Of a stretch of DNA of 64,000 nucleotides, positions 56,103-64,000 are shown one piece after another. Within the stretch, counting starts at the first letter, position 1. Each line of letters opens with the position of its first letter. Source of the stretch: CBFHMJ01 sp965656875 (GTDB taxonomy: Bacteria > Pseudomonadota > Gammaproteobacteria > Enterobacterales > Alteromonadaceae); contig CBFHMJ010000003.1 of assembly GCA_965656875.1 (NCBI GenBank), forward strand, positions 1 through 64,000, written 5' to 3'. The position numbers and the translations under genes are program-made. The notes beneath the pieces are model-generated. The model saw only the letters and a list, made by a program, of their open reading frames with translations. It searched no databases and had not been told where the DNA came from.

Positions 56103-58505
56103 TTGAATTCACATGTTAAAAACGCGGTCACTCGGTTACTTGCTGCTAATCTCTCTCCTCAAATAGATCATCAAAAGGTTACAGCGAGTCTTAATGCCGA
56201 ACATCCTGATCCCGTTCAGTTCATCGGGCAGAAACGGGCGTTATCCGCGTTAAACTTTGGTCTGAAAATTGATGCTCCCGGATACAATCTGTATGTGATG
56301 GGAGAACCTGCACTTGGGCGACATAGCCTGGTCAATGAATTATTGAAACAAGTCGCGGCAGGTGGTGAAACACCAGATGAGTGGTGTTATATCAACAATT
56401 TTGAGGACTCTCGGGTGCCTTCGGTTATTCGATTAAAGCCCGGAGAGAGTAAGACGTTTAGTGACGATATCGAATCACTTATTGATGAGTTGTTGGATAC
56501 CTTCCCCGCAGCGTTTGATAACCCGGGTTATCAACGTCATAAAAAGAACATTGATCGTAAATTTAATCTGAAATATGACCAGGCGTTGGCGGATGTAGAG
56601 CATGAAGCCCTTGAAAAAGGTGTGGCGCTCTATGAAGAAAATAACACAGTGTCATTTGCGCCAGTCATTAACGGTAAAGCAATCGAAGACGCAGATTTTG
56701 CCAATCTGAATGACGAACAAAGGCAACATTTTTATGATGTTATTCAGGAGCTTGAGGTTTTCCTGAATGAAAAACTTTTGGAATTACCGAAGTGGAAACG
56801 TGAAACCTCTGAACAGCAGCGTGAACTGAAAAAAAGTACTATTGAACAGGCAATCAAGCCGCTAATCAAAGAGTTAGAACATAAATATGCGTCAGAACTG
56901 GGTATTCTGAAGTACTTACGTGATATTCGTGATGAACTGGTGACGCATGTATCTGACTGGTTGTCTGACGAGACGGACAGTGAGAATAAAGACGATATCG
57001 ATCATCGTGCGCTGTTTGTTGATCTGATTATGCCTAATCCGTTGGTGCAGTATGGAAGTGCTGATGGTGCGCCTGTCATATACGAACCGAATCCGACCTT
57101 TCAGAATCTGTTTGGTCGCATTGAATATTCTTCACTGCAAAGTGCTATCTTCACGAATTATCGCATGATTCAACCGGGCGCTTTACACAAAGCTAACGGT
57201 GGTTATTTGCTGATAGAAGCAGAAAAAATGCTTGGTTTCCCCAATGTGTGGGAAACGTTAAAACGAGCGATTAACCAGCGAGAAATTGGCATTGAAATGC
57301 CTCAGCTGGAAACTACATCGTTAACGTCGGTTAGTATGAATCCACAAATTGTCCCGCTGGATGTGAAGATTATTTTGTTAGGTTCGCGAGAACTCTATTA
57401 CACCATGCAGGAATATGATGATGAGTTTAACGAACTATTCCGGGTATTAGCTGACTTTGAATACTCGATTCCGTGGAGTGAGCGGACACAGCATCAGTTT
57501 ATTCGTAAAGTGCTGGAAAAAGTTGAATCACTGGATGTGGACGGTATTAATGATGCGGCAATCGTGCGGTTACTGGAGTTTAGTTTCCGTCAGGCAGAAC
57601 ATCAGGAAAAGCTGTCGGCGCGTTTTGCTGATGTCATTGAGCTACTGCATGAAGCGGTTTATTACTGTCATGAAGATGATGAAACGGTTATTGATTCTGT
57701 TCAGATAGATGAAGCGCTGGAAGCCAGACAGTACCGCTCAGGACGAATAAGCGAGTCATTTCTTGCTGATATTAAAGAAGGTCAGATACTGATTGATACA
57801 CAAGGCGAGAGCATTGGTAAAGTGAATGGTCTGACGGTCCTGGAAATTGGCGATACTGTATTTGGAACGCCTGCGAGAATCAGTGCCACGGTATATGCTG
57901 GTGCCAATGGTGTTGTTGATATTGAACGTGAGGCAGACTTAGGTAAAGCGATTCATTCTAAAGGTGTAATGTTGTTAAATGGATATCTGGGGCATAAGTA
58001 TGCGCAAGATTTTTGTTTAACGTTATCGGCGAATATCGCGATTGAGCAGTCCTATGGGCATATTGATGGTGACAGTGCATCGTTGGGTGAACTTTGCGCA
58101 TTAATTTCGGCTATTGCTAATGTGCCAATGAGCCAGTCACTGGCGATAACCGGTTCAATTAATCAGCATGGTCAGGTTCAGTCGGTTGGTGGTGTTAATG
58201 AAAAAATTGAAGGCTTCTTTAATTTATGTAAGGCCAGAGGGCTGACAGGCGAGCAAGGCGTTATTATTCCGGCGACAAACTGTATCAACCTGGTATTAAG
58301 TAAAGAAGTGATTGCAGCAGTAGAAGCTGAGCGATTCACAATATTTGCTGTAAATACTGTTGATGAAGCGCTTGAACTGTTGAGTGGACAGAAGGCAGGA
58401 ACCTTGTCGTCGCGAGGTGCTTATCAGAAAAATTCAGTGAATTATCGTGCAGTACAACGGTTGAAAGCGATAGCTGATGTGGTGAATGGTAGCGGTGAAG
58501 ATTAG
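56103..58505 (+). CDS. Lon-family ATP-dependent serine protease (LonB/AAA_32 type)
   Basis: An 800-residue protein. A TTG at 56103 is the likely start: AGAAGGA ends eight bases upstream and homologous sequence begins there. An ATPase part holds a degenerate P-loop, GEPALGRHS (Gly67 onward), in which Arg-His stands where Gly-Lys would be. A long helical insertion (about 150-290) precedes the sensor regions. The C-terminal protease domain has the Ser-Lys dyad Ser658 (DGDSASLG) and Lys701 (GGVNEKIEG), exactly 43 apart, as in E. coli Lon. Other Lon-like proteins of this AAA_32 class degrade misfolded or regulatory proteins; the target is unknown. It has its own strong terminator. Confidence 0.92.
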   Translation: MNSHVKNAVTRLLAANLSPQIDHQKVTASLNAEHPDPVQFIGQKRALSALNFGLKIDAPGYNLYVMGEPALGRHSLVNELLKQVAAGGETPDEWCYINNFEDSRVPSVIRLKPGESKTFSDDIESLIDELLDTFPAAFDNPGYQRHKKNIDRKFNLKYDQALADVEHEALEKGVALYEENNTVSFAPVINGKAIEDADFANLNDEQRQHFYDVIQELEVFLNEKLLELPKWKRETSEQQRELKKSTIEQAIKPLIKELEHKYASELGILKYLRDIRDELVTHVSDWLSDETDSENKDDIDHRALFVDLIMPNPLVQYGSADGAPVIYEPNPTFQNLFGRIEYSSLQSAIFTNYRMIQPGALHKANGGYLLIEAEKMLGFPNVWETLKRAINQREIGIEMPQLETTSLTSVSMNPQIVPLDVKIILLGSRELYYTMQEYDDEFNELFRVLADFEYSIPWSERTQHQFIRKVLEKVESLDVDGINDAAIVRLLEFSFRQAEHQEKLSARFADVIELLHEAVYYCHEDDETVIDSVQIDEALEARQYRSGRISESFLADIKEGQILIDTQGESIGKVNGLTVLEIGDTVFGTPARISATVYAGANGVVDIEREADLGKAIHSKGVMLLNGYLGHKYAQDFCLTLSANIAIEQSYGHIDGDSASLGELCALISAIANVPMSQSLAITGSINQHGQVQSVGGVNEKIEGFFNLCKARGLTGEQGVIIPATNCINLVLSKEVIAAVEAERFTIFAVNTVDEALELLSGQKAGTLSSRGAYQKNSVNYRAVQRLKAIADVVNGSGED

Positions 58506-58545
58506 TCTGGTTCTGATACGTAGCATTAACCGAAAAACAGATTTG

Positions 58546-58572
58546 AACGCGAGCCTGGCTCGCGTTTTTTTG
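58546..58572 (+). terminator. Rho-independent terminator
   Basis: AACGCGAGC and GCTCGCGTT, with a very short loop, followed by a run of seven T. It ends the Lon-like protease transcript. Confidence 0.92.
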
Positions 58573-58682
58573 TTTTTAAGGACAGAACATCCTGAAACGA
58601 ACAATATATTGACCACTGGTCAGACCTTTTGTAACAATGAAAAACATTCAATGACTGCAACATAGTGAGATTTTTTGTTGTT

Positions 58683-59543
58683 ATGAGTAGACATACTGAC
58701 ATTTCAATTACTTGTGAAGATGGGTATACCCTTGCCGCAAGTCTTTATTATCCATCTGATGAACCTTCCAGTGCCGTGCTTATTGGACCGGCAACGGGTA
58801 TCAAACGTCAGTTTTACCACAATTTTGCCGAATTCCTGGTACAACAGGGTTATGGTGTGCTGACTTTTGATAACCGAGGAATCGGTCAATCATTGAAAGG
58901 GAAGGTGTCTCACAGTGATGCATCGTTACAACAGTGGGGCCAGTTAGATTTACCCGCCGCACTAACGACATTACAACAAGCATTTCCTGATGCTTACTGT
59001 CATTTGATTGGCCACAGTGCTGGCGGTCAGTTAGTGGGATTGATGCCGAATGGTCACGAGCTTCGATCTATGTTTAATGTCGCGGGCTCATCCGGACGTT
59101 TGAAAAACATGAAACTGAACTATCGATTTAAAGCGCATTTCTTCATGAACTTTTATATTCCGGTCAGTAACCTGTTGTTTGGTCATACTAAATCGCAATG
59201 GGTTGGAATGGGAGAGCCATTACCAAAACGTGTAGCCCGACAATGGCAGCAATGGTGCAATGGTGAAGGTTATGTAAAAACAGCGTTTGGCCATACGATT
59301 CACGAGCACTGGTATGATGATTTATCGATCCCGTCAATGTGGGTTAATGCTATCGACGACGATATTGCTATTGATGAAAACGTACATGACATGATGTCAG
59401 TCTTCACCCGGTCAACACCTGAACGTTTGCGTTTAAAGCCAGCTGAGCATGGTTTGAAAGAAATAGGTCATATGAAATTCTTTAGCCGTAAATCCAGTGA
59501 GTTGTGGCGTTATCCCCTGGAGTGGATTGAACGGCATAGCTGA
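58683..59543 (+). CDS. Alpha/beta-fold hydrolase
   Basis: A 286-residue serine hydrolase, started at ATG 58683; a GTG at 58665 adds only six residues. The nucleophile elbow is GHSAGG (Ser112), after a typical TFDNRGIGQS loop. A final His (EHGLKEIGHMKF) and a middle Asp (WVNAIDDDIAI) complete a plausible triad. The lid is small. The closest group by layout is the monoacylglycerol-lipase/YheT-like hydrolases, but the substrate is unknown. The gene stands alone between two strong boundaries. Confidence 0.85.
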   Translation: MSRHTDISITCEDGYTLAASLYYPSDEPSSAVLIGPATGIKRQFYHNFAEFLVQQGYGVLTFDNRGIGQSLKGKVSHSDASLQQWGQLDLPAALTTLQQAFPDAYCHLIGHSAGGQLVGLMPNGHELRSMFNVAGSSGRLKNMKLNYRFKAHFFMNFYIPVSNLLFGHTKSQWVGMGEPLPKRVARQWQQWCNGEGYVKTAFGHTIHEHWYDDLSIPSMWVNAIDDDIAIDENVHDMMSVFTRSTPERLRLKPAEHGLKEIGHMKFFSRKSSELWRYPLEWIERHS

Positions 59544-59676
59544 TTGTTGAAAACAGAGTCGGATCGTCTACTCTTTGATCCGATTCATTTTTACCGATGC
59601 TTGTTTATCTATTCCAATTTGCGATAATACGCCGCGCTTTTGCTTACATACATTAATTTTCATCGGTGATAATGGA

Positions 59677-61143
59677 ATGCTCTTTAATTCCTACGAATTT
59701 ATTTTCTTCTTTCTACCTGTCGTCCTGATTGTTTTCTTTCAATTACTTCAACTTTCTTCATTTTCAGCAAAAACATTTTTGGTGGCAGCATCGTTGTTTT
59801 TTTATGGCTGGTGGGCGCCTGAATATTTGCTCTTACTCCTTGGTTCCATTGCCTTTAATTTCTGGCTGGGGAATCATCTGTTACCAGTGCATGGACGAAC
59901 AAATAACAAGATTTGGTTGGTCTTCGGTATTGTAGTTAACCTTGCGGCGCTGATCTGGTTTAAATATGCCTGGTTTATTGCCAACAATCTGGATATTGCA
60001 TTTGGTACTGGTATTGCTGATACATTCAGCGGGATTATCTTGCCGTTAGCTATTTCCTTTTTTACTTTTCAGCAAATTGCATATCTGGTCGATTCCGCCA
60101 GAGGATTACGCGAAAAAGAATCATTTATTAATTATATTTTATTTGTCACTTTCTTCCCGCAGTTAATCGCTGGTCCTATCGTCCATCACAAAGAGATGAT
60201 GCCTCAGTTTGCTGAAGTCAAAGCGATCCATTGGGATAAATTTACCCAGGGACTGATGCTGTTCTTTGCTGGGTTATTTAAAAAAGTGGTCATTGCTGAC
60301 AGTATCGCGCCGTTTGCAAATCGAGTATTCAGTTCCGCAGAGCAAGGTGTTGCAATTCAATCGCTTGAAGCATGGGGTGGGGCATTAGCTTATACATTTC
60401 AGCTGTATTTTGATTTCAGTGGTTACGCAGATATGGCTATTGGCCTGGGTTTAATGTTTGGTATAGCGTTGCCTCTTAACTTTAACTCACCTTATAAATC
60501 ACTAAATATTATTGACTTCTGGCGTCGTTGGCACATGACTTTAGGCCGATTCTTGCGGGATTATCTATATATCCCATTAGGTGGAAATCGTGGTTCGTCA
60601 TTAATGAGATACCGCAATTTATTTTTGACTATGTTGATTGGCGGCATCTGGCATGGTGCAGGTTGGAACTTCCTGATTTGGGGAGCGCTGCATGGTAGTT
60701 ATCTGGTGGTTAATCATGGTTGGCATTACCTCAAATCTACCGTTGGCATTTCATCGGTGATGGCTGGTCCTGAGAAACTTGCATCATGGTTAATTACATT
60801 TGTTGCTGCTGTAGTTGCCTGGGTATTTTTCAGAGCAACCGATTTGCAGTCTGCGTTGTCGATTTTAAATGCCATGTTTTATATCGATGCCGCACCAATG
60901 GATATCGTAAACAATAAGGTCGGTGCGTTTGGTAGTCTGAATGGATTTCTGGTGATTGGTTTGGCAGGGTTGATTTCTTTTCTTGCACCGAATACGTGTC
61001 AGATCTTTTCATTTGGTGTTGAGGTATCCAAATCGATTGCCTGGCGACGAAGTGCTCTTGCAGCGATTGTAATGAGTGCAATTTCAGTCGTCGCATTGTT
61101 GTATATCAACAGTGCAAACGAGTTTCTGTATTTTCAATTCTGA
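59677..61143 (+). CDS. MBOAT-family O-acyltransferase (AlgI-like)
   Basis: A 488-residue polytopic protein with about eleven helices; the ATG at 59677 gives MLFNSYEFIFFFLPVV, the usual AlgI start, and the upstream extension lacks support. The active-site histidine is His326 in GGIWHGAGWNF, and RRWHMTLGRFLRDYLYIPLGGNR is the conserved channel motif. Such proteins pass acetyl groups across the inner membrane to O-acetylate exopolysaccharides. The next gene, 15 bases downstream, encodes the SGNH-like partner. Confidence 0.93.
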   Translation: MLFNSYEFIFFFLPVVLIVFFQLLQLSSFSAKTFLVAASLFFYGWWAPEYLLLLLGSIAFNFWLGNHLLPVHGRTNNKIWLVFGIVVNLAALIWFKYAWFIANNLDIAFGTGIADTFSGIILPLAISFFTFQQIAYLVDSARGLREKESFINYILFVTFFPQLIAGPIVHHKEMMPQFAEVKAIHWDKFTQGLMLFFAGLFKKVVIADSIAPFANRVFSSAEQGVAIQSLEAWGGALAYTFQLYFDFSGYADMAIGLGLMFGIALPLNFNSPYKSLNIIDFWRRWHMTLGRFLRDYLYIPLGGNRGSSLMRYRNLFLTMLIGGIWHGAGWNFLIWGALHGSYLVVNHGWHYLKSTVGISSVMAGPEKLASWLITFVAAVVAWVFFRATDLQSALSILNAMFYIDAAPMDIVNNKVGAFGSLNGFLVIGLAGLISFLAPNTCQIFSFGVEVSKSIAWRRSALAAIVMSAISVVALLYINSANEFLYFQF

Positions 61144-61157
61144 TTGTTAAAGCGACT

Positions 61158-62165
61158 ATGACAAACAAATCTTATCTAACTCTATTTTTTAGTTTGTGCA
61201 TCATCGCACTGACAGTCATCTGGTGTGGTATTAAGTTTTTGCCTGAATTTTATCAAGATCGTGAATACGGTATGTGGCAGGCAAAAAAAACGCTAATTCA
61301 ACAGTTTAAAGCAGATAAAGAGGGCGAGCAGTCGCTCATTATTATCGGTGATTCCCGAGCGGTGGCAGGTATTAATCCATTAGATAGTCAACAAACAATG
61401 CTAAACCTCGCACTGGGTGGAGGAACGCCTCTGGAGGGGTTTTATACTTACCAGTCTTTGTTGCAGCAAAACAGTGATTTTGATCACAAGTTAGTATTGT
61501 CTTATGCTCCTACTCATTTTCATCACGGATTGTGGCTAACACGAACTGCTAAGTATCATTATTTTTCGGATGACATTATTAATGAGGCTGTATCTCAGTC
61601 TGCAGCATTAAACGACGAAGTCTTTATGGATATGGGGCATCACATCACTTTGCGTGAAGGTGCTGATATTGCGCAATCTTATGCTTATTACGTTCCCTCT
61701 TTGTATATTAAAACAGCGGTAAAAGGCGCTATTCTTCGTCGCTACAGACAAGTTAATGAGGCTTTTGAAAACACCGTTCATTCGCTTGGCTATTCTCCTT
61801 TTGGCACAGCTGACGCTAATAATCAAAAGAATGAATTTTCTCATTTACCACAGGATTACCAAATAGCTCCCGTTGCTGATTTCTATATGCGCAAGCTAAT
61901 AGAACTGGCGGCAACAACTGGAACAACGGTTTACTTATCCCCAATGCCCTTTAATCCGGCTTCTTGTGAAGCTGCAAAAGGACACCCGGCTATGAATATC
62001 TATCAAGGATATTTAACGTCGTTAGCTCAAGAGTTTACGCATGTATCTGTATTGAATGAGGTTGATTGTTTGCCAGAGAATTATTTTGGTGATCCCAGTC
62101 ATCTGAATGCAGCTGGTGCAAAATACATGACTGCGACGCTGGAAAAACGACTTTCTCGGTACTAA
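61158..62165 (+). CDS. SGNH-like periplasmic acyltransferase partner of MBOAT
   Basis: A 335-residue protein with one N-terminal membrane helix (about 6-25) and a periplasmic domain. The blocks of an SGNH esterase are visible: GDSR (Ser66) near the start and DPSHLNAAG (Asp312, His315) near the end. It is shorter than AlgX/AlgJ. Together with the MBOAT gene it forms an O-acetylation module in which this protein would transfer the acetyl group to the glycan. The exact family (AlgJ, WssI or DHHW) is not clear. Confidence 0.75.
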   Translation: MTNKSYLTLFFSLCIIALTVIWCGIKFLPEFYQDREYGMWQAKKTLIQQFKADKEGEQSLIIIGDSRAVAGINPLDSQQTMLNLALGGGTPLEGFYTYQSLLQQNSDFDHKLVLSYAPTHFHHGLWLTRTAKYHYFSDDIINEAVSQSAALNDEVFMDMGHHITLREGADIAQSYAYYVPSLYIKTAVKGAILRRYRQVNEAFENTVHSLGYSPFGTADANNQKNEFSHLPQDYQIAPVADFYMRKLIELAATTGTTVYLSPMPFNPASCEAAKGHPAMNIYQGYLTSLAQEFTHVSVLNEVDCLPENYFGDPSHLNAAGAKYMTATLEKRLSRY

Positions 62166-62175
62166 AAGTCGTTTT
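62144..62175 (+). terminator. Stop-spanning hairpin terminator
   Basis: AAAACGACTTT and AAAGTCGTTTT pair around ten bases. The left arm is the last coding part of the SGNH-like gene and the right arm lies after its stop. The T run is part of the stem. This looks like a terminator embedded in the gene end. Confidence 0.65.
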
Positions 62176-62207
62176 CGAAAAGTCTTCTATTTAGTCCTGC
62201 CACTTAA

Positions 62208-63812
62208 TCAGCGTCTGAAAATATGACGCTGATTTCGCCAACTTAAAACACGACTGACTAACACGCAAATCACGAATAGCCAGGTGATGGCATTGCCAAT
62301 TCTGGTAAACGGTGTAGTACCTGATACATGTTCAACCTTGTGTTGTAGTACTTGTCTGGTGAACTGGGGAATGGAGGCGACCAGTGTGCCACGTTCATCA
62401 CTAATTCCGGTAAGGCCGTTGTTGGTGCTTCTGAGCACCGGACGGCCGAATTCAAGTGCTCGCATCTGAGCAATTTCCATATGCTGAAGGGGACCGATTG
62501 AATCGCCGAACCAGGCGTCATTACTGACTGTTAAAATGAAATTGGTTTCTGGATGAATGTTTTTGCGTATCTGGCCAGGAAAGGCAATTTCAAAACAGAT
62601 TGCAGAAGCCAGTTTTCGGCCATTGGCTATCAGGTTTGTTTGCACTTCATCACCGCGTGAAAATGAAGACATAGGTAAATCAAAAATAGGAGCCAGTGGA
62701 CGCAGAAAATCTTCAAACGGTACGAACTCACCAATCGGTAGTAAATGATGTTTGTAGTAACGGTTGGAATGAGGGTAGATATAATGCCCTAAATTATCCT
62801 GAGCGCTTTTGCGCCCCACAACAATCAAAGAGTTATAGATATCTCTTGATTCAAAGTTGTAATCAATAATTCCTGTAATTAGCGTTGAGCCATTCGCCGC
62901 TAAGGTATTATCCAGATCATCCAGAAATTCGACTGCCATCGGCTCAATTCGAGGAATTCCTGCTTCTGGCCAGATAATCAAATCGGTACCTAAGTAAGGT
63001 TCTGTCAACCGATAATACATTTCCATGGTGGGTAATTCATTTTCAGGCACCCAGCGTAATTCTTGTTTTACGTTACCCTGAACCATCACAACGGAAGTGG
63101 AATCACCTGTTTTTGTTACCCAATTCAGTTGATTTACGATGGTCGTCGCGACACAAATACCAACCAGCAAATACAACGCCTTAAGTTTTTTAAAATGAGC
63201 CGCAATCACGTAAAGCCCGGTAGCAAACAACAGCATCAATGTTGTAATGCCTGCTTCACCAATTAAAGGGGCCCAGCTTGCCAGTGGGCTGGTGATCTGA
63301 CTGTAACCGAGTGATAGCCAGGGAAAGCCCGTCAATAACCAGCTTCGTAACCATTCAACGGTAAACCACAGGGCAGGAAAAGCGAACAACCATTGATCCT
63401 GACGAAAGAATCTTGCCAGTAAATAAGTCGCCAACGTTGGAAACAGCGATAAATAGACAACCAGCAAACCGATCAGAGTCAGTGAAGCGGCCAGTGGTAA
63501 GCCACCAAAACTGGCAATACTGACGTGAACCCAACTTATACCAGCACCAAACCATCCCAACCCATATATAAAGCCAGCGGTAGCCGCTCGCCTGCTGCGA
63601 CGACGACGTCGATCTCGTTTATTTAAAGGCACTTTGTCAAATTTACTGGCTCTAACGACCAGTAATAAAACGAATGGAGACAATAGTGAAACAGGCCAGA
63701 GATTCCAGGGAGCAAATGCAAGAACGTTACTGAGTCCGGCCAGAAAGACTAGCAGTAAGCGAATATAGCGAGGAAGGTGATTAAATAATCGTTGAATAGA
63801 CTGGTTATGCAT
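62208..63812 (-). CDS. lnt: Apolipoprotein N-acyltransferase
   Basis: A 534-residue inner-membrane enzyme that adds the third acyl chain to lipoproteins. Eight or so membrane helices surround a periplasmic nitrilase domain with the triad Glu283 (WPEAGIP), Lys354 (YYKHHLLP) and Cys406 (ICFEIAFPG); the Lys-Cys distance equals that of E. coli. An unusual, strongly basic cytoplasmic stretch with a run of Arg/Lys lies at about residues 57-76. It follows corC as in other gammaproteobacteria. Confidence 0.96.
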   Translation of the reverse strand: MHNQSIQRLFNHLPRYIRLLLVFLAGLSNVLAFAPWNLWPVSLLSPFVLLLVVRASKFDKVPLNKRDRRRRRSRRAATAGFIYGLGWFGAGISWVHVSIASFGGLPLAASLTLIGLLVVYLSLFPTLATYLLARFFRQDQWLFAFPALWFTVEWLRSWLLTGFPWLSLGYSQITSPLASWAPLIGEAGITTLMLLFATGLYVIAAHFKKLKALYLLVGICVATTIVNQLNWVTKTGDSTSVVMVQGNVKQELRWVPENELPTMEMYYRLTEPYLGTDLIIWPEAGIPRIEPMAVEFLDDLDNTLAANGSTLITGIIDYNFESRDIYNSLIVVGRKSAQDNLGHYIYPHSNRYYKHHLLPIGEFVPFEDFLRPLAPIFDLPMSSFSRGDEVQTNLIANGRKLASAICFEIAFPGQIRKNIHPETNFILTVSNDAWFGDSIGPLQHMEIAQMRALEFGRPVLRSTNNGLTGISDERGTLVASIPQFTRQVLQHKVEHVSGTTPFTRIGNAITWLFVICVLVSRVLSWRNQRHIFRR

Positions 63813-63862
63813 GAATGCACTAAATTACATATAAGTTAATAAAGAAGATCTATCATAGAGGA

Positions 63863-63893
63863 AAACTGGAATAGAGGACATCTATTCCAGTTT
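63863..63893. repeat. Perfect 13-pair hairpin between corC and lnt
   Basis: AAACTGGAATAGA and TCTATTCCAGTTT are exact reverse complements around GGACA. On the minus strand, which carries corC and lnt, the stem is followed by TTTCCTCTATG, only a weak T tract. It could be a partial terminator or an RNA stability element. Confidence 0.75.
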
Positions 63894-63945
63894 GTTGTTT
63901 CTATTAATTTTTTAAGGCTGAGGATTTTAAAAGGAAAGTTAATTG

Positions 63946-64000
63946 TCAATCGACCAACTGTTCCGGTATTTTCTTCTCAGTTTTTGGCAGGGTAACCTGA
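63946..64000 (-). CDS. corC: C-terminal end of a CorC-like protein (partial, 17 codons)
   Basis: On the minus strand the last 17 codons before a TGA read QVTLPKTEKKIPEQLVD. This resembles the tail of E. coli CorC (QV-x-VKIP..., acidic end), and corC is normally directly upstream of lnt. The rest lies outside the window, so the call leans on position. Confidence 0.6.
   Translation of the reverse strand, partial: QVTLPKTEKKIPEQLVD

Overview
The window looks like the chromosome of a gammaproteobacterium, probably marine. The blocks holD-rimI, leuS-lptE-holA-nadD, rsfS-rlmH-mrdA-rodA-mltB-rlpA-dacA-ybeD-lipB-lipA and corC-lnt are typical of that class. Base composition is moderate to AT-leaning. 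A member of Kangiellaceae or a nearby lineage is my guess from overall character only; no sequence comparison was possible. I see no phage, transposon, integron or CRISPR array.

Layout. 1-101: 3' end of a 5S rRNA gene and its terminator, so the window starts at the end of an rRNA operon. 592-3615: an outer-membrane-type protein, an HDOD protein, tRNA-Trp with its own promoter, holD and rimI. 3641-6316 (minus): a large hybrid histidine kinase. 6619-16662: an eleven-gene type II secretion (T2SS) operon in an unusual order (G-E-F-H-I-J-K-L-M-C-D). 16793-18118: a cysteine-free, Thr/Ala/Gly-rich secreted protein with extreme codon bias, its own promoter and a strong terminator, interpreted as a very abundant surface (S-layer-type) protein and the likely client of the T2SS. 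18406-36083: a surface-polysaccharide region. Its first operon holds a membrane GT-C/TPR protein, pgi and six glycosyltransferase-type genes plus DUF2304. Its second starts at a good promoter with an ops-like leader element and holds ugd, a wbpB/D/E-like amino-sugar set, a GT4 enzyme, and Wzz-, Wzy- and MurJ/Wzx-like proteins. 36171-50702 (minus): housekeeping genes for lipoate, cell-wall elongation, ribosome maturation, NAD, DNA polymerase delta, LPS assembly and leucyl-tRNA synthetase. 50893-62165: ybeL, an RND efflux pair, a Lon-like protease, an alpha/beta hydrolase and an MBOAT/SGNH acyltransferase pair. 62208-64000 (minus): lnt and the last codons of a probable corC.

How they fit together. 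The most interesting unit is the first half: a self-contained secretion machine immediately followed by one extraordinarily codon-optimised exported protein, then a membrane glycosyltransferase candidate and a Wzx/Wzy-type polysaccharide locus. Together they look like a cell-envelope island that builds a protein surface layer and the glycan it may sit on or carry. The proposed T2SS-client link is inference from adjacency, signal peptide and expression signals. Dedicated T2SS-like export of an S-layer protein is known from the Aeromonas A-layer, and S-layer proteins of a marine gammaproteobacterial family (Slr4) have been described; membership in that family needs a homology search.

Several start codons were chosen from ribosome-binding sites rather than the longest frame (holD, gspI, gspJ, gspC, the pssE-like gene, ugd, the wbpB-like gene, wzz, rodA, rlpA, leuS, ybeL, the RND adaptor, the Lon-like protease, the hydrolase and the MBOAT gene).
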